Source of the DNA: Chaetomium olivaceum | Lineage: Eukaryota > Ascomycota > Sordariomycetes > Sordariales > Chaetomiaceae | Assembly: GCA_039881045.1 (NCBI GenBank) | Contig: JAYWVB010000070.1 | Span: 1 to 64,000 of the forward strand | Direction: 5' to 3' | DNA: 64,000 nucleotides | Shown: piece after piece, positions 1 to 10,386 of the stretch | Layout of the letters: every line of letters begins with the position of its first letter | Position numbering within the stretch: the stretch's first letter is position 1 | Program-made: the position numbers and the translations under genes | The notes under the pieces: model-generated | What the model was told of the DNA's origin: nothing | Databases searched by the model: none | The model's input: the letters and a program-made list of their open reading frames with translations, nothing else

Positions 1-3
1 TGA

Positions 4-162
4 CCCGCGGAGACTGGGCTGAAAAAGAACGCTGCATTCGCTGTTTCTATCTCGACCCGTCTTCTGGTGGAAAAACATCCTACCGGGGCGCGGATGATCG
101 ACTGGAAGGAAGGCTACAAGCTACACCTGCTTTCAGAAGTCGTCCCTGTGAAGGGCGTGTAA
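4..162 (+). CDS. Possible 3' exon of an unrecognised gene, cut by the window edge
   Basis: An open frame runs from the window edge to TAA at 160-162 and gives about 52 residues ending in the plausible C-terminus LLSEVVPVKGV. An AG at 11-12 could be a splice acceptor. I recognise no family, and there is no start codon, so this is only a candidate terminal exon of a gene lying mostly upstream of the window. Composition looks coding (Lys/Glu/Val-rich, no low complexity), but 52 residues is too short to be sure. Confidence 0.25.
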   Translation, partial: PAETGLKKNAAFAVSISTRLLVEKHPTGARMIDWKEGYKLHLLSEVVPVKGV

Positions 163-1104
163 ATTATGTTTTAGAAGGCTTGCAGACAAAGTCTGCTATT
201 TAGGGTATCATTATACCGCGGATACAGCGGTAGCAATCGATGAATGACTACTAGGGGACTCAGGACTATTTGGCAACTAAGCCTGGTTGGCCAGCGCGCA
301 GCCCGTATAGTTAGTTAGCTTGTGTGTTTTATTTTCACCGTACTCCCCACCGTTCGCATGTGTTTTTGCAAATACCTGATAGCCTTGGGAAAAGATGTGG
401 GCAGTAACTGCACAATGGTTGAAAGCCTTGTGCTTGTGGTTAGGAAGGTGACACTTGTGTCTTGTTGGACATCTGCATGAGATTCTGAGCCCCTTGCCAA
501 AGCCATTGGGCGGTGAGCATGTAAAATTGCTACGTGCAGCCATGATTGGGCGGAAAGGGGCTCAGCTTTTGGGGAATGGGTTACACGGCGAAACCCAAGA
601 ACTGGGTCAACGATGAGAAGATATGGAGCAGATGATCTGGGTCAGGCGTTTGAGGGAGTGACGGATACTTGTACTAGTACATGGTTGAGAAGGTGTATAC
701 TATACACTGTGTCAGTGAGAAGTACGAGTAGTATTGTGTACTCTGGGAGTCACGAATCCGAATCTCGATTTATTACGTCTTCCCTAGGTACCTTATTTAG
801 CCTCCCGCGTGCTTCGACAGTAATACCTACAAGTAACATCAGGTACCGGGTAGGTCCCTTTCATGATGCTGCCCGTTTCCAGATTGCCCAGGGCTAGGAT
901 ACCTACCTAGAGAAGCGAATCAAGGAGGGCACCATTTGCAATTTCCAAGCTCGTACAAGTAGCTAGCGCAAGTAATGACCACTTGAAGGCTTCAACTTCT
1001 CCCTTAGAAGCACCATGTGCTTATTTCTGCGGCCAGGAACATGATCTATTTGTTCGCTACGCTGCGTCATGTCGAAACATCGACCATCGAGCAGCGCTTG
1101 GCCT
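163..1104. other. Intergenic, no supported gene
   Basis: No recognisable gene. A minus-strand frame at 277-543 could encode an 88-residue Cys/His-rich peptide, but it has no signal peptide, domain or splice context, so I do not call it. The remainder is short uninformative frames. Confidence 0.4.
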
Positions 1105-1262
1105 TTACTCCGAGTCTGGCTTCCGGCCCCAAACCACCTTCAGCGGGTACACCGCACCTTTCTCGGCGAGCTCCTTCTTCAGATCGGCGGCCAGCGTCTT
1201 GTACGGTTGTACCGCTCAGCTGGCAGCGGCTGTTTCTCGGGCGCGAAGCCTGCGGGATGTGT
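1105..1262 (-). pseudogene. Short C-terminal relic of an enzyme-like gene
   Basis: Two minus-strand frames join into something that looks like the end of a protein. One (about 1262-1210) contains FAPEKQPLPAERY. The other (1203-1105) contains YKTLAADLKKELAEKGAVYP and ends PDSE before a TAA stop. The frame changes between them, so a small indel has occurred. The pattern is loosely reminiscent of sulfatase C-termini, but that is a guess. No N-terminal part is visible upstream, and the broken methyltransferase begins about 100 bp away on the same strand. Confidence 0.25.
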
Positions 1263-1356
1263 GATTCAGTAAAGATCCCATCCATGGCCAAGACGTAGTA
1301 GTCGCTGCAAGCTGTGTGCAACAAATTATTACTCTGTAGCTGGAGCAATCAAATGG

Positions 1357-2150
1357 CTAAGTCTGTGCGAACCTGGACAGGCCCTGCACGGCGATGCTGC
1401 AGGTCTCCGGCCCCTCTCTCACCAACCCTTCATCGGTATTGGTCCGCCCAATGTTGAGCACCACGTCCTCCTCGCCAATGTCGGTGAACCCCGCCGCCTC
1501 CAGCAGGCCCCAGCGCGTCCGGCCGAGGGGCCACTCGGCGCCCACTGCGCCCGTGACGGCCCCCATCAGTCGGAGCATCTCGCAGACTCGCAGTACGCCG
1601 GCGTGCGCTCGTCGCTCTCGACGTCCGGAGGAAAATCGAGGGTCCCCTCGCTCATCCAGATCCCGCCGCCGGGCTTGACGAGCGCCTTAAGATGCGCAAT
1701 GGACGCGGACGGGTTGGAGCCCGCGCCGAGGAGGATCAGGCGCTGGTGGACGAGGTAGAATTGGCCGTGCTGGGACTCGGGCCAGGGCTTCTTGGTGTCT
1801 TGGACCGCGAAGGTCACGTTGGGGGGCATCGAGCTGGGGAAGGGGGCCAGATTTAGGTCGGTGCCGACGAATTCGTGGGATCGGACGCGGAGGGTGGTAG
1901 CGACGAGGCGAGGTCCAGGAGCTAGGTTCCTGGAGGCGTGAAAATGCAGTTGTTAATGAGAAGGCCAGTTCGACAGGGAGGGGGGAAAACAACGATGACC
2001 TTGGTCATGCTCACCGTCGGCAGTCCCGCTGTCGAGAACCTTGACGGGCCTCGAGAAGTCCACCGGCGCCCGCACGAGCTCGTCGCCAATGGCATCTTTG
2101 GCGATGTAATGGTTGTTGGCCAAGCGCTTGCGCCCCCCCTCGCTCTCCAT
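1357..2150 (-). pseudogene. Broken SAM-dependent methyltransferase, LaeA/UMTA type
   Basis: The family is fungal class I methyltransferases such as LaeA and UMTA relatives. Pieces in order on the minus strand: an N-terminus with ANNHYIAKDAIG; motif I (VLDSGTADG), interrupted by a probable intron of about 55 bp with donor GTGAGC and acceptor CTCCAG; LLDLASSLPPSAS; then FVGTDLNLAPFPSSMPPNV, VQDTKKPWPES, LVHQRLILLGAG, LKALVKPGG, and a C-terminal part ending LSRFAQT. At least three lesions break it: an in-frame TAG (1922-1924) where the family has Trp just after motif I, a frameshift between LLDLASS and the FVGTD segment, and an 8-bp insertion (TCTGCGAG repeated) near 1575. A seven-G run near the N-terminus may mark another shift or the true ATG at 2150. 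Family recognition is firm. That the copy is dead is likely but depends on sequence accuracy. Confidence 0.75.
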
Positions 2151-2716
2151 TCAGTATTGCTTTCCTGCTTGTCCGCCATTGTTGGTGTAGTGATCAGTGT
2201 GATAGGGGCTTGGAATAAACTTGACAGACATGCTGGGCAGCGATACCAAGTTTCTCTGGATGGTGAGCTTCTAAAGGGTCCTATTAGGCGACCCAACGAC
2301 CCAACGACCCAACGAGCAAACGAGAGACAACGTCATGGTTCAACTGCAACGGAACGGTCCTGCCTGCATCGTCGGTGTTACCGATGATACCTTACCGACC
2401 GTGAGGCCGAGGCTCGGCAGCGTGCGTCTTGTCGGGACTCTACCGGGTACACTTGATACAAGCCAAAGTTGCATGAGTCGAACCGACATGACACGTATGC
2501 GTTGAACTGTGCTTACGTCTGACACTATCTTTCAGTTATCCTTATGTGCTGCCGCTTCAAAATATGGCGGCCGTAGTGGTGTCACGACGTCCGTGTCAGG
2601 GGAGCCAGGCACACTCGGTCAAGCCATAGTATGTAGATCTTAGTTATCACTGCCTAGATGTCTCCTGATACCACGTTCCCCCGCTCTTCCGGTGCAGAGT
2701 GTGACCAGGTCACCGT

Positions 2717-3580
2717 TTACTTCGTGGCCAATAGGACGTAGGCCTCGAACCGGATCCCGCCGTACTGCGCAATCTCCTCCTGCACCGACTCCTTGACCGT
2801 CTCGGCCCATCGGGTCTCCTCCTCGGGCGTGTAGCCCTCGCGCGCTTTGGCCATCATGGGCCCCGACATGAGCTCGGTCAGGCCGGCGATCTGTACCTCG
2901 TCGGCGATGACGAGCTCCTGCTCGAACATGTAGATCTTGGGCCCGTGGAAGCCGCCCTGCTCGACCACGCGCTGCAGTACGCCCTCTTCGTAGAACTCCG
3001 GGCTCGGCGTCGGCATGAGCCCGCCCGGCAGGTCGGGCTGGATCTTGCGCTGGGTGGCGTGCACGATGTGCATGGGCGCGAAGCGACGCCAACAGGTGAC
3101 GACGGCGAGACCGCCCGGGCGGAGGGTGCGGTAGGTCTCGCGGATGGCGTCGACGGGGCGGACAAAGGTGAAGATGCTGAAGTTGTCGATCGAGTGCGTG
3201 AAGTAGTCGTTGCGCACGCCCTTGAGGTCCTGCGAGTCGAGCTCCTTGCACTCGACCTTGCGCAGCGGAGAGTTGACGAGGGACTCGTTCGCCGCCGTCA
3301 CCATGGCCGGCACGATGTCCGAGACCAGCATCTCTTTGGGCAGCTGATTCTCGGGCAGGCGGGCGATGAGCGCGGCCGCGGCGATACCGGGCCCAGCGGC
3401 CGTGTCATGGATGACCGAGTTGGGGCCGATAGGGTGACACGACTTCTGGATCTGGTCCGTGACGATGTTGCGGAGGATGTTGAGCGTCGAATGGCCCGTC
3501 TGGCGGACGTAGTTGGCGGCAAACTTGGAGAAGTAGTCGGGGAGGGGGAGGTCCGGGTGCTGGCCGGTAGCGGAAGCCAT
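2717..3580 (-). CDS. SAM-dependent class I methyltransferase
   Basis: An uninterrupted 287-residue protein. Motif I for S-adenosylmethionine binding is VIHDTAAGPGIAAAAL (residues about 60-75). It is followed by an acidic strand (EMLVSDIVPAMV) and the post-II region with LRPGGLAVVTCWRR, typical of UbiE/Coq5-like fungal methyltransferases. The acceptor substrate cannot be told from sequence. I chose the ATG at 3580 (MASATGQHPDL) because the open frame upstream crosses a TATA box at 3691-3698 and has no homologous character there. It lies about 570 bp from the broken methyltransferase on the same strand but belongs to a different subfamily, so the two are not a simple duplicate pair. A long open frame on the opposite strand (2945-3598) is a shadow of this gene's codon bias. 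Confidence 0.85.
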   Translation of the reverse strand: MASATGQHPDLPLPDYFSKFAANYVRQTGHSTLNILRNIVTDQIQKSCHPIGPNSVIHDTAAGPGIAAAALIARLPENQLPKEMLVSDIVPAMVTAANESLVNSPLRKVECKELDSQDLKGVRNDYFTHSIDNFSIFTFVRPVDAIRETYRTLRPGGLAVVTCWRRFAPMHIVHATQRKIQPDLPGGLMPTPSPEFYEEGVLQRVVEQGGFHGPKIYMFEQELVIADEVQIAGLTELMSGPMMAKAREGYTPEEETRWAETVKESVQEEIAQYGGIRFEAYVLLATK

Positions 3581-3690
3581 GTTGAAGAAAAAGACTAGGG
3601 ATAATAATAACGTGAGCCAAAGAGGGCGATAGACCGCGGCAGAAGATGATCGAGAGGCAGGAGCGGAATTCAGGGGCCGAACCAAGACCA

Positions 3691-3698
3691 TATATATA
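3691..3698 (-). promoter_or_regulatory. TATA box of the methyltransferase gene
   Basis: TATATATA lies 111 bp upstream of the ATG at 3580 on the minus strand. Its position supports that ATG over the longer upstream open frame. Confidence 0.5.
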
Positions 3699-3699
3699 C

Positions 3700-5435
3700 G
3701 GGTAGCCAGGATCGGCCGTTCGATGGCGAAAAGTCTCCGTGCAATATGTCTCAAGTTGCACCGGCTGATGGGGGCCGAAAAAGCGTCGGGTTGCCGGTTA
3801 GCTGCCTGCGTAAGCTTGAAAGAACTGGAAGAGTTCGTGCTGCGCTGCAAGTTCACGAGCGAATCGCGCAGTCGCTTATGAAATCTGTTGGCGATGGGCT
3901 CTAAATTAAGTATCATGTGGGTGAGACCCAACGCCCACCGGAACGCCCGGTTCGAGGGTAGTAGTTTTGCTCCTTCTTCATAGGTGACCAACAAACTCGT
4001 TGGATCATCTTGATCTTCCCAGGGCATTTTTTTTTACATATCGATCCTCGAATCGAATCACCAGCGGCTTCTCGTATATTTGGCTGCTCGCTATCGCCAA
4101 TACTCACCGATTCAGGAAGACGCAAGGCCAAATCTAAGCTAGGTGCCCCAAGCCTGCAAGCTCTCCTGCCCAGTCAACCGCTCCAAGACAAGGTGGGCAG
4201 CCAGACGAAGACGCGTGCTGTGCGGCGTTCCCGTAACACGCTCAGCAAAGTGTGGAGGAGGAACACTCAAAAGGGTACTGTAGCATTATTGGTGGGGAGG
4301 CTGCGGTTAAGGTATCCACCTAGTGTCGATTCGCAAGTGTCTTCGCGGTTTCAACTGCGTTCGAGAAGTTAATAAAGGTAGGGCTGGCTCTGAATCAGTC
4401 GCCCCCCCAAGATTAAGAGTAGAGTGCTGTGCAGATATGCATTTGTCGTTTTCTAGAGCGCAACTCAAGAGCTTCCGTAGGTTGTGCCCATATAGATCGG
4501 AGTTGTATGTACCATTGCAAGAGTCTCCTTTTGTCACGTATTTTGGGGCCTCTCACACAGGTATCAACGTTAAGTACCTGATGTATCGTATCATGTATGG
4601 GGAGTGTATGGGACAGCAAGCAACAGGGAGCGACAATCTTGAAGGTGTGAAAGAGTCATGGTTTAGTTTACGTCCATCCGGAAATAGCCTGCCAGTCAAC
4701 ATATCACTTGTGCTGACAATTACAGTCGTTGAAGAACGGGAGACTCGGGAGAATTCAAGAACCCTACCAAAGACCGGAGAGCCAATGAATTCACGGACGT
4801 TGGAACCCCTCCCAGAAGAACCGACTGAAATTCCCGGTGAACCAACGCTGCAAACCCCTGAACCGGAGGAGGATCGCCAACCAGTAAAATTGCCCTGTAG
4901 CACTCCCGCCTGGACCAACAACCGCCACCGTTGCATCCGGGCAGATGCACCCGACGCTGGAAGGATGAAAATAGCTGCAGTGAGTGGAGATGGAAGTGGC
5001 AGGGCTGAACGTGGAGGCCGTCTTGTGACGGAACATTGAACAGTCTCTGTCAGACAAGACAGGGGGAAGATGGCAGCCAAACCTTTTCCTCGTCCGCACA
5101 TTTCCTGTGCAATAAGGCGGTTGGGTCCCCGTGCGAATTGTGCAACTTGTGCACTCATGCGTCGGCATATTCCTGGGCGACGGAAATCCCCATTCCCCTG
5201 ATTTACTTCGGACTGCGCCCATCCCATCCATCCATGATCCCCCTTGCACTCCACAACACGTCAACAACAACCATCCATCCTCGCCATCCGAACAGTCCAC
5301 GGCACAGTCGGCGCCACGAAGACCAAGCTTTCCGACTCAAACCCACTTCCCCCAAACCGACCGAATCCTTCGAACCCACCAGCAGTCGATCCGTCCAAAC
5401 CAACCACCGACCGCACGATCTCCCTTTCCCGAACG
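3700..5435. other. Long intergenic stretch between divergent genes
   Basis: No supported gene. A plus-strand frame at 4323-5039 could encode 238 residues with a Pro/Glu/Thr-rich C-terminal half, but I recognise nothing in it and its N-terminal half has no coding character. The stretch should contain the promoters of the methyltransferase (leftward) and of the gene starting at 5436 (rightward). Confidence 0.4.
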
Positions 5436-7323
5436 ATGCACCTCGACCCAACTCCCCTCCCACTCGCCCTTGCTCACCTCCTCGAATCCATCACGCGCGT
5501 CTCCGCCCTCGTCCAGCCCGCCTTCGGCCTCGCACCACCCTCGCAACCCCACCACCACAACCAGGAACAGGGGGGACAGCAGGGACAAGGAGATAACGAC
5601 GAAGGCGAGGCCAGTCACGCGACCGCCACGCCTAATGCCGGACAGGATGGCGTGGCCAACCCGAGCAGTCGCCAGGAACGTGGGCACAAGCGTGTGGTGC
5701 GCGTGCGCTATGATTTGAATCATGCGCGGTCGTTGTTGGAGCAGTTGAGGGGGGTGTTTTGTGACGGCAACGGCGAGGAAGATGGGAGGTGGCGTGGGAT
5801 AGAGCGCCAGCGGAAGGGGCTTGTCGAGATGCGGCAAGTGGCGGCGGTGTTGGGGGCTGGGGCGCTGGTGCTGTACTGTTTGGAGGGGACGTTGGTGGAG
5901 TTGAGGCGGTTGTATGAGGTGGAGGAGGGGATCAAGAGGGGGGTGGGGGTTGTTCATCCGGTGGAGGGGAAGGAGAAGGAGGTTAAGGAGAGGGATGTGG
6001 ATGTGGTAAGGTGGATGAGGCATGAGAGGAGGGGAGAGGTGTGGGATTTGATGAAGGGGGTGAAAGATTTTGGGACGGCGGTTTGGTTTTTGTTGACGAT
6101 TTTCGAGAGGTAAGTTGTGAAGGGGGGGCGATATGGCGGGATGTGGGTGGCACTGACGAGTTGATAGTCCATCATTCGACGAAGCTGCCACGGGCCAAAC
6201 GAACCTCTCGACGGCAGTGGCTGATATCCTCGGGAGGGACAATCAGCTGTCCAAGGAGGTCCACAGGTTATACCCGGACTTGAATCCAAGATTGAGCAGT
6301 TTGGACACAGCCGGTGTATCGACTATGGGTGGAACTTTCTTCGACGCAGCTACACCCATGTCCAGCGACGATGCTCTGATCTTCCGCCCAGCTAGTCCCT
6401 CTGATAACACGATCGTGATCTACGATATCGACGACAGTGGCGACTCCGATTCCGACTCCGAGCCCGGGATAGACACTCCTACATCTTCCGTATTTCCCCT
6501 CTCGGAACCAGACAGAGAAGGACCAATACCGGGCTACCACTTAACCTTGGCTGCCATCATCAACCCCAGTGTCATCCGAGTGCCGGTCGCCATGTCCGTA
6601 AGCCCGCATCTCTGTGAAACATCAGCATGGCAGCGCGTTAGAGACGAACATTCCACATCCATCCTCGATTCCCGCTCCCTTCGAGTCCTGACCGTGTCAA
6701 CTGCCGGTATCGACATCTCCCCGTTCCCGGAAGACTTTGACACCTCGCTCCCGCAACGGGCACCCAACAAGACCCTCTCCGCCGACGCCGTCTTCCAGCT
6801 CCCCGAAATTACCGACCAAATCGTGCTCGACTTCTTCCGCCGGGCCCTTAACGTCTCGCGCTTCGCGGCTCAATTCGAGAACGGCAAGTTTCCGTACACC
6901 GGGTGTGGTGGCCGCTCAACTGATGAAGAGGACAAGCTCCGGGGCCTTTCGCCAGAGCAGCTACGCGAGCTGTGTACCGACCTCTATGACGAGCTGGTGC
7001 GGCGCAACGTCGAGGACCAGAACAAGGACCGGCGGGAAAGCGCCGACAAGGCGCAGTTTGTGGAGCCCGAGGGGTTCAATGCCAAGAGGAGACGCGCGAG
7101 GCAGAAGTTGGCGAATATGGAAGACAAGCATCTGGTTAAGTTCATTGCGCTCGTGCTGAGGGAGCTGGATACGAGGTGCGGCGCCAACAACTATGACGCG
7201 TCCCGGGCCGCTGAGTGTCGTGCTGTTGCTGCCCTGGACCTGGAGGGAACCCCGGATGAGGAGGAGCATCGCCGTGTGATGGAGGCGAATTGGGACGCGA
7301 TGTGGACCAGAGCCGAGCTTTGA
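5436..7323 (+). CDS. Spa2-homology-domain protein, unknown function
   Basis: Two exons, 5436-6109 and 6168-7323, give 609 residues. The intron has donor GTAAGT, branch CTGAC and acceptor GATAG, and the phase joins cleanly (AG/T, Ser). Near the C-terminus are two copies of the Spa2/GIT homology repeat: LRGLSPEQLRELCTDLYDEL (about 478-500) and ARQKLANMEDKHLVKFIAL (about 528-555). These resemble the repeats that dock polarisome scaffold Spa2 and its partners. Earlier there is a Gln/Asp-rich low-complexity stretch (about 35-75), a helical region and an acidic Asp-Ser run (about 310-325). Spa2 itself carries the domain at its N-terminus and is longer, so this is not a normal Spa2. The ATG at 5436 is the first one adjoining conserved-looking sequence. 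The large antisense frame at 5337-6242 is a shadow. Confidence 0.68.
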
Positions 7324-7667
7324 GGGTATGTAGTGATCTGGACTGTCACAGTAAAAGGTTGCGGGAGGGGGAAAGGGTTGGGTCTAGCTTTCTTTGGTAA
7401 TTACTGGGGATCCTTACTGGCCTCGATTAACTCATCACTGCTGCCATTTGGTAGTGACTTATTGAGAAAGATATAGTAGATGCCGACATCAGTGTCCAGA
7501 CTTTCAGTGTTCAAAGATTGTCCTGACGGGCAAATTTCAGGGGTCTTCCTGACTCACAGCATTTCGGTCAGAGTGAACAGCAAGCTAAAAAAGAAACTGA
7601 ATCTTGCGGAAACGATGTCATCGATAAAAAGTATCAATATTCTAGCCACTCTACTTGGCTACGCCGT

Positions 7668-7913
7668 GTGTCGACCTCGATCACTCCAAGTGAATGCGCG
7701 GTTGCCAGCGTCAAGGGGTACTGCTCTCCCATCATCTTCTTGAACGTTTCTACCCCCTGCACCTGTAGCGTGTCGGCCTCCTCGTACCGGCCCCAGTTGG
7801 CATATCGACTCAAGGTTGTTCATACTCGTCAACGTGTGTAGGTCATCGGCCCCGAGCTTGGTCTTCACGAATTTCCGTCACCTGTACGTGCAACTCCTCA
7901 GCCCCTTCAAGTT
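7668..7913 (-). pseudogene. Relic of kinesin-light-chain-type TPR repeats
   Basis: On the minus strand three frames give consecutive TPR pieces: EGAEELHVQVTEIRED, then LGADDLHTLTSMNNLES, then YANWGRYEEADTLQVQ followed by VETFKKMMGEQYPLTLATAH. This is the pattern of 42-residue repeats seen in fungal STAND/NLR-type proteins and kinesin light chains (hLxTLTSMxNLAxxYxxxGRYEEAExL). At least two frameshifts separate the pieces, and no nucleotide-binding domain is visible nearby. It is a dead fragment about 80 bp downstream of the 3' end of the neighbouring gene on the same strand. Confidence 0.5.
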
Positions 7914-8100
7914 CCCACCGGCCTCGGTCTAATCTCCCTTGCCACCTTGTACAAGGAACTGCCCATTCTGGCTTCTACATCAAATGATCCTATTCAACTT
8001 GCACAAAATCCCACCGCGCAGCTGCATCAACCGTGTCTCCAGATCCTGCGATCTCGACGACGCGATGCGTCTTCATGTCGACAGCCATACGTTGCCGATT

Positions 8101-8786
8101 TCACCAATTGATCGACAACAACTGGTAGCCTCCATCCGGGTGTCTCCTTGCATCGAACTGCTCCCATCCCTTGTGTTCAGTAGCCCAGGCACGGAAGCCC
8201 CCCTCATTGTCACGTCCCAGGTAAGTGCCCGAACTGGTCTCGCGGAAACCAAACCATCCCTCGGGATGCTCGACGCAGGTCCAGCGCCAACCGCATGGTG
8301 CCAGCTCCGCCTCCTCCTTCAGCACCAGGTTGCCATCCTCCCGTGCTAGAATCCGGTCCAGCGCCCGGTTGCGGATCATGAACGTTTGGTTGGGCCAGGG
8401 GACGCTTTCTATACCTTGCTCCACCGAGAAGTTGACTTCGGGCACCGGGCCGGGCAAGCGGGTATCAAAAGAAATCGCACCACAAATCATCCCTACCACC
8501 GTGGCCAAAAAGCACAAAACCACTACAATCCAAGTGCCCCTATCCACTTTAAAAACGAGTTAGCATTAGGAGGCAAGAATGTCAGGGGATTGAATAGCTT
8601 TATTGTAGTAAAATTGCTATAAAGAACTAGCAAAAACTGACCTCCTTGGTGGTTCGCGGTGGCAAGGGTATTTTTCGGTGCGTTTCTTTTTGTCACCCAC
8701 TTGCCGGGTACTGTATCAGACGCAGGCGTATCGGCAGCGGCATGGTCGTTGCTTGGCTGGGACTTGGCATCGAGCTCGATGATCAT
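8101..8786 (-). CDS. Membrane-anchored beta-trefoil-like protein, early stop
   Basis: Exon 1 is 8786-8642 and exon 2 runs 8546-8101. The intron has donor GTCAGT, a good branch TGCTAAC and acceptor AAAG, and the join is in phase (G/TG, Val). The product is about 196 residues: a Ser/Pro/Thr-rich cytosolic start, one transmembrane helix (IVVVLCFLATVVGMICGAI), then a domain with Trp and Gly motifs (RWTCVEHPEGWFGF, GTYLGRD, WEQFDARRHPDGGYQLL) like fungal beta-trefoil/fascin-type lectin-like proteins. It stops at TGA (8101-8103) right after SINW. The same frame then continues open for 36 codons to TAG at 7990-7992 and ends WDFVQVE, just as the family usually ends. Either the TGA truncates the last strand or it is read through. 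The ATG at 8786 is the first in frame. Confidence 0.7.
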
Positions 8787-10386
8787 TGCGGTGGCTCTGA
8801 CTGTAGGTAGCGTCGTTTAACTGAGGAGCTTTCAAAGCTTCAAACAACACTGCGTACTGGGCAGTGCTTGAGGCGTATGTTTCTCAAGTGGGCCGATAAG
8901 GCAGGCACTCGCTCAAGGAGAAACTCACAAAGTTAGAGGTGGAGAAAGGGAGAAAGAAGCTGCAAGTCTGGAAGTGAGGGGCTTCACCACCCTCCACACG
9001 CTGTCGTCCTTGGCTATCGTGGCCAAGTGGACTCGCTTGAATGAGCTTTTCATCGTTTTAAGAAAGGAGTTATTTTATTTAGCGAGGTTTGCACCAACGA
9101 TGCAAACGCATAACTATATGATTATCGAAATATCGTCTTTTGACCAACGACTCGGATAGTTATGTATATGACTGGATTCTTAGTTATTCGTAAGCACCCT
9201 ACCTGTTCCGGCTCTGAAGGTGGCTGCGTTCGTGCGGACAACCTCTCAACATGGAAAATCTGGACACTGAATTCATTCTCTACTTTATCAGTGGCAGGTG
9301 AACAAGTGTGACAAGATATATACCCGGGTTAAGCTTAGATGTGAGCGTACGCCTCTCCACTACTAATGAGAGCTTTATGACACCCATCTTGTAGCTTGTC
9401 TGATCATGTCCAGCCCAGCACGCCTCTATTATCATAAACGTAGCATCTCGGGTAACACAATCCGAATAGCACGTTAGTGTCCGAAAGCTCGTTGCACCCA
9501 ATTGTTTAAGGCATAAGTCCAGTTCCGTTCATGGCCTCTTCCCAAATTTAAGATATCACACGCACCAACTTTCCGTTCAGATTGCATATGTCCTTAGGCA
9601 GTGCGTTCTCAGCACAAACGCGTTTCCCAGGGCGCGGCACCAAGTCTCGTTTTAGACCACGGGCTCAGCATACCAACCGGTAAATATGACTGCTCGGGGC
9701 CGGTATATGAACTTATGCGACTGGTTGTTCCTCGACGATGCATTTACCCCTTAATTGGCTACTACATCCCAACTGCATCCACCCCTTTTTCCCGCCTTCG
9801 TATCACGCTCCCATGGGGCATGCAGGGTGGGAACCTATGCTGTTGTCCTTACGGTACTTCTGGACAATTCTACGGTGGCCACCTTTGACGGCGCAGATCT
9901 TCGGAAATCCCAGTGAGGCTAGGAAAAGGGCATCTCGCTTGTCAGGTAACACTCCGCTCACCTAGAAGTCGGGCCTAGAGGCTTGACTGACTCGTAGGAA
10001 AGCCTAGAAAGTAGTGCCTAATTGAATGAGTAAGCTCACTAGGATCAACTTCCTACGTTGCTCACATGATGGTCGTTAGTTGACTGTTGGATGTCACAGA
10101 AACACTTCCTTCCGTCAGTGTTTCTCGAATACTTTCTTCCGAGATGACTTTTTAAATCACCTGATCATCGGGTATCATTCGTCATGGTGACGTGATCTCG
10201 TCCTTCGTATGGTGATCTTTGATGGCGAGAACGCCCCCGAGTGACATCATGCCTAGATCATGACCGCCAGACGTCACCACAACTTACCTCCAACCTTTGA
10301 AACCTACCACGACACTCATACCACATTTTCCGGCATCTCTCAATGCCAGTGTAGCACAACAACTCTGGAACATCAAACCCATCAAA
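8787..10386. other. Intergenic, no supported gene
   Basis: I see no coding family in 1.6 kb. Frames such as 9601-9888 are short and featureless. The sequence just before 8786 should hold the promoter of the trefoil-like gene. Confidence 0.4.

Noticed and set aside
2945..3598. 217-codon open frame opposite the methyltransferase
   Set aside because: It mirrors the coding strand exactly, is Arg/Asp/Val-rich without motifs, and arises from GC-rich third positions.
4323..5039. 238-codon frame with Pro/Glu/Thr-rich second half
   Set aside because: No recognisable family, no promoter or splice support; treated as chance.
5337..6242. 301-codon minus-strand frame opposite the Spa2-homology gene
   Set aside because: Pro/His-rich shadow translation; the plus strand has splice sites and a known domain.
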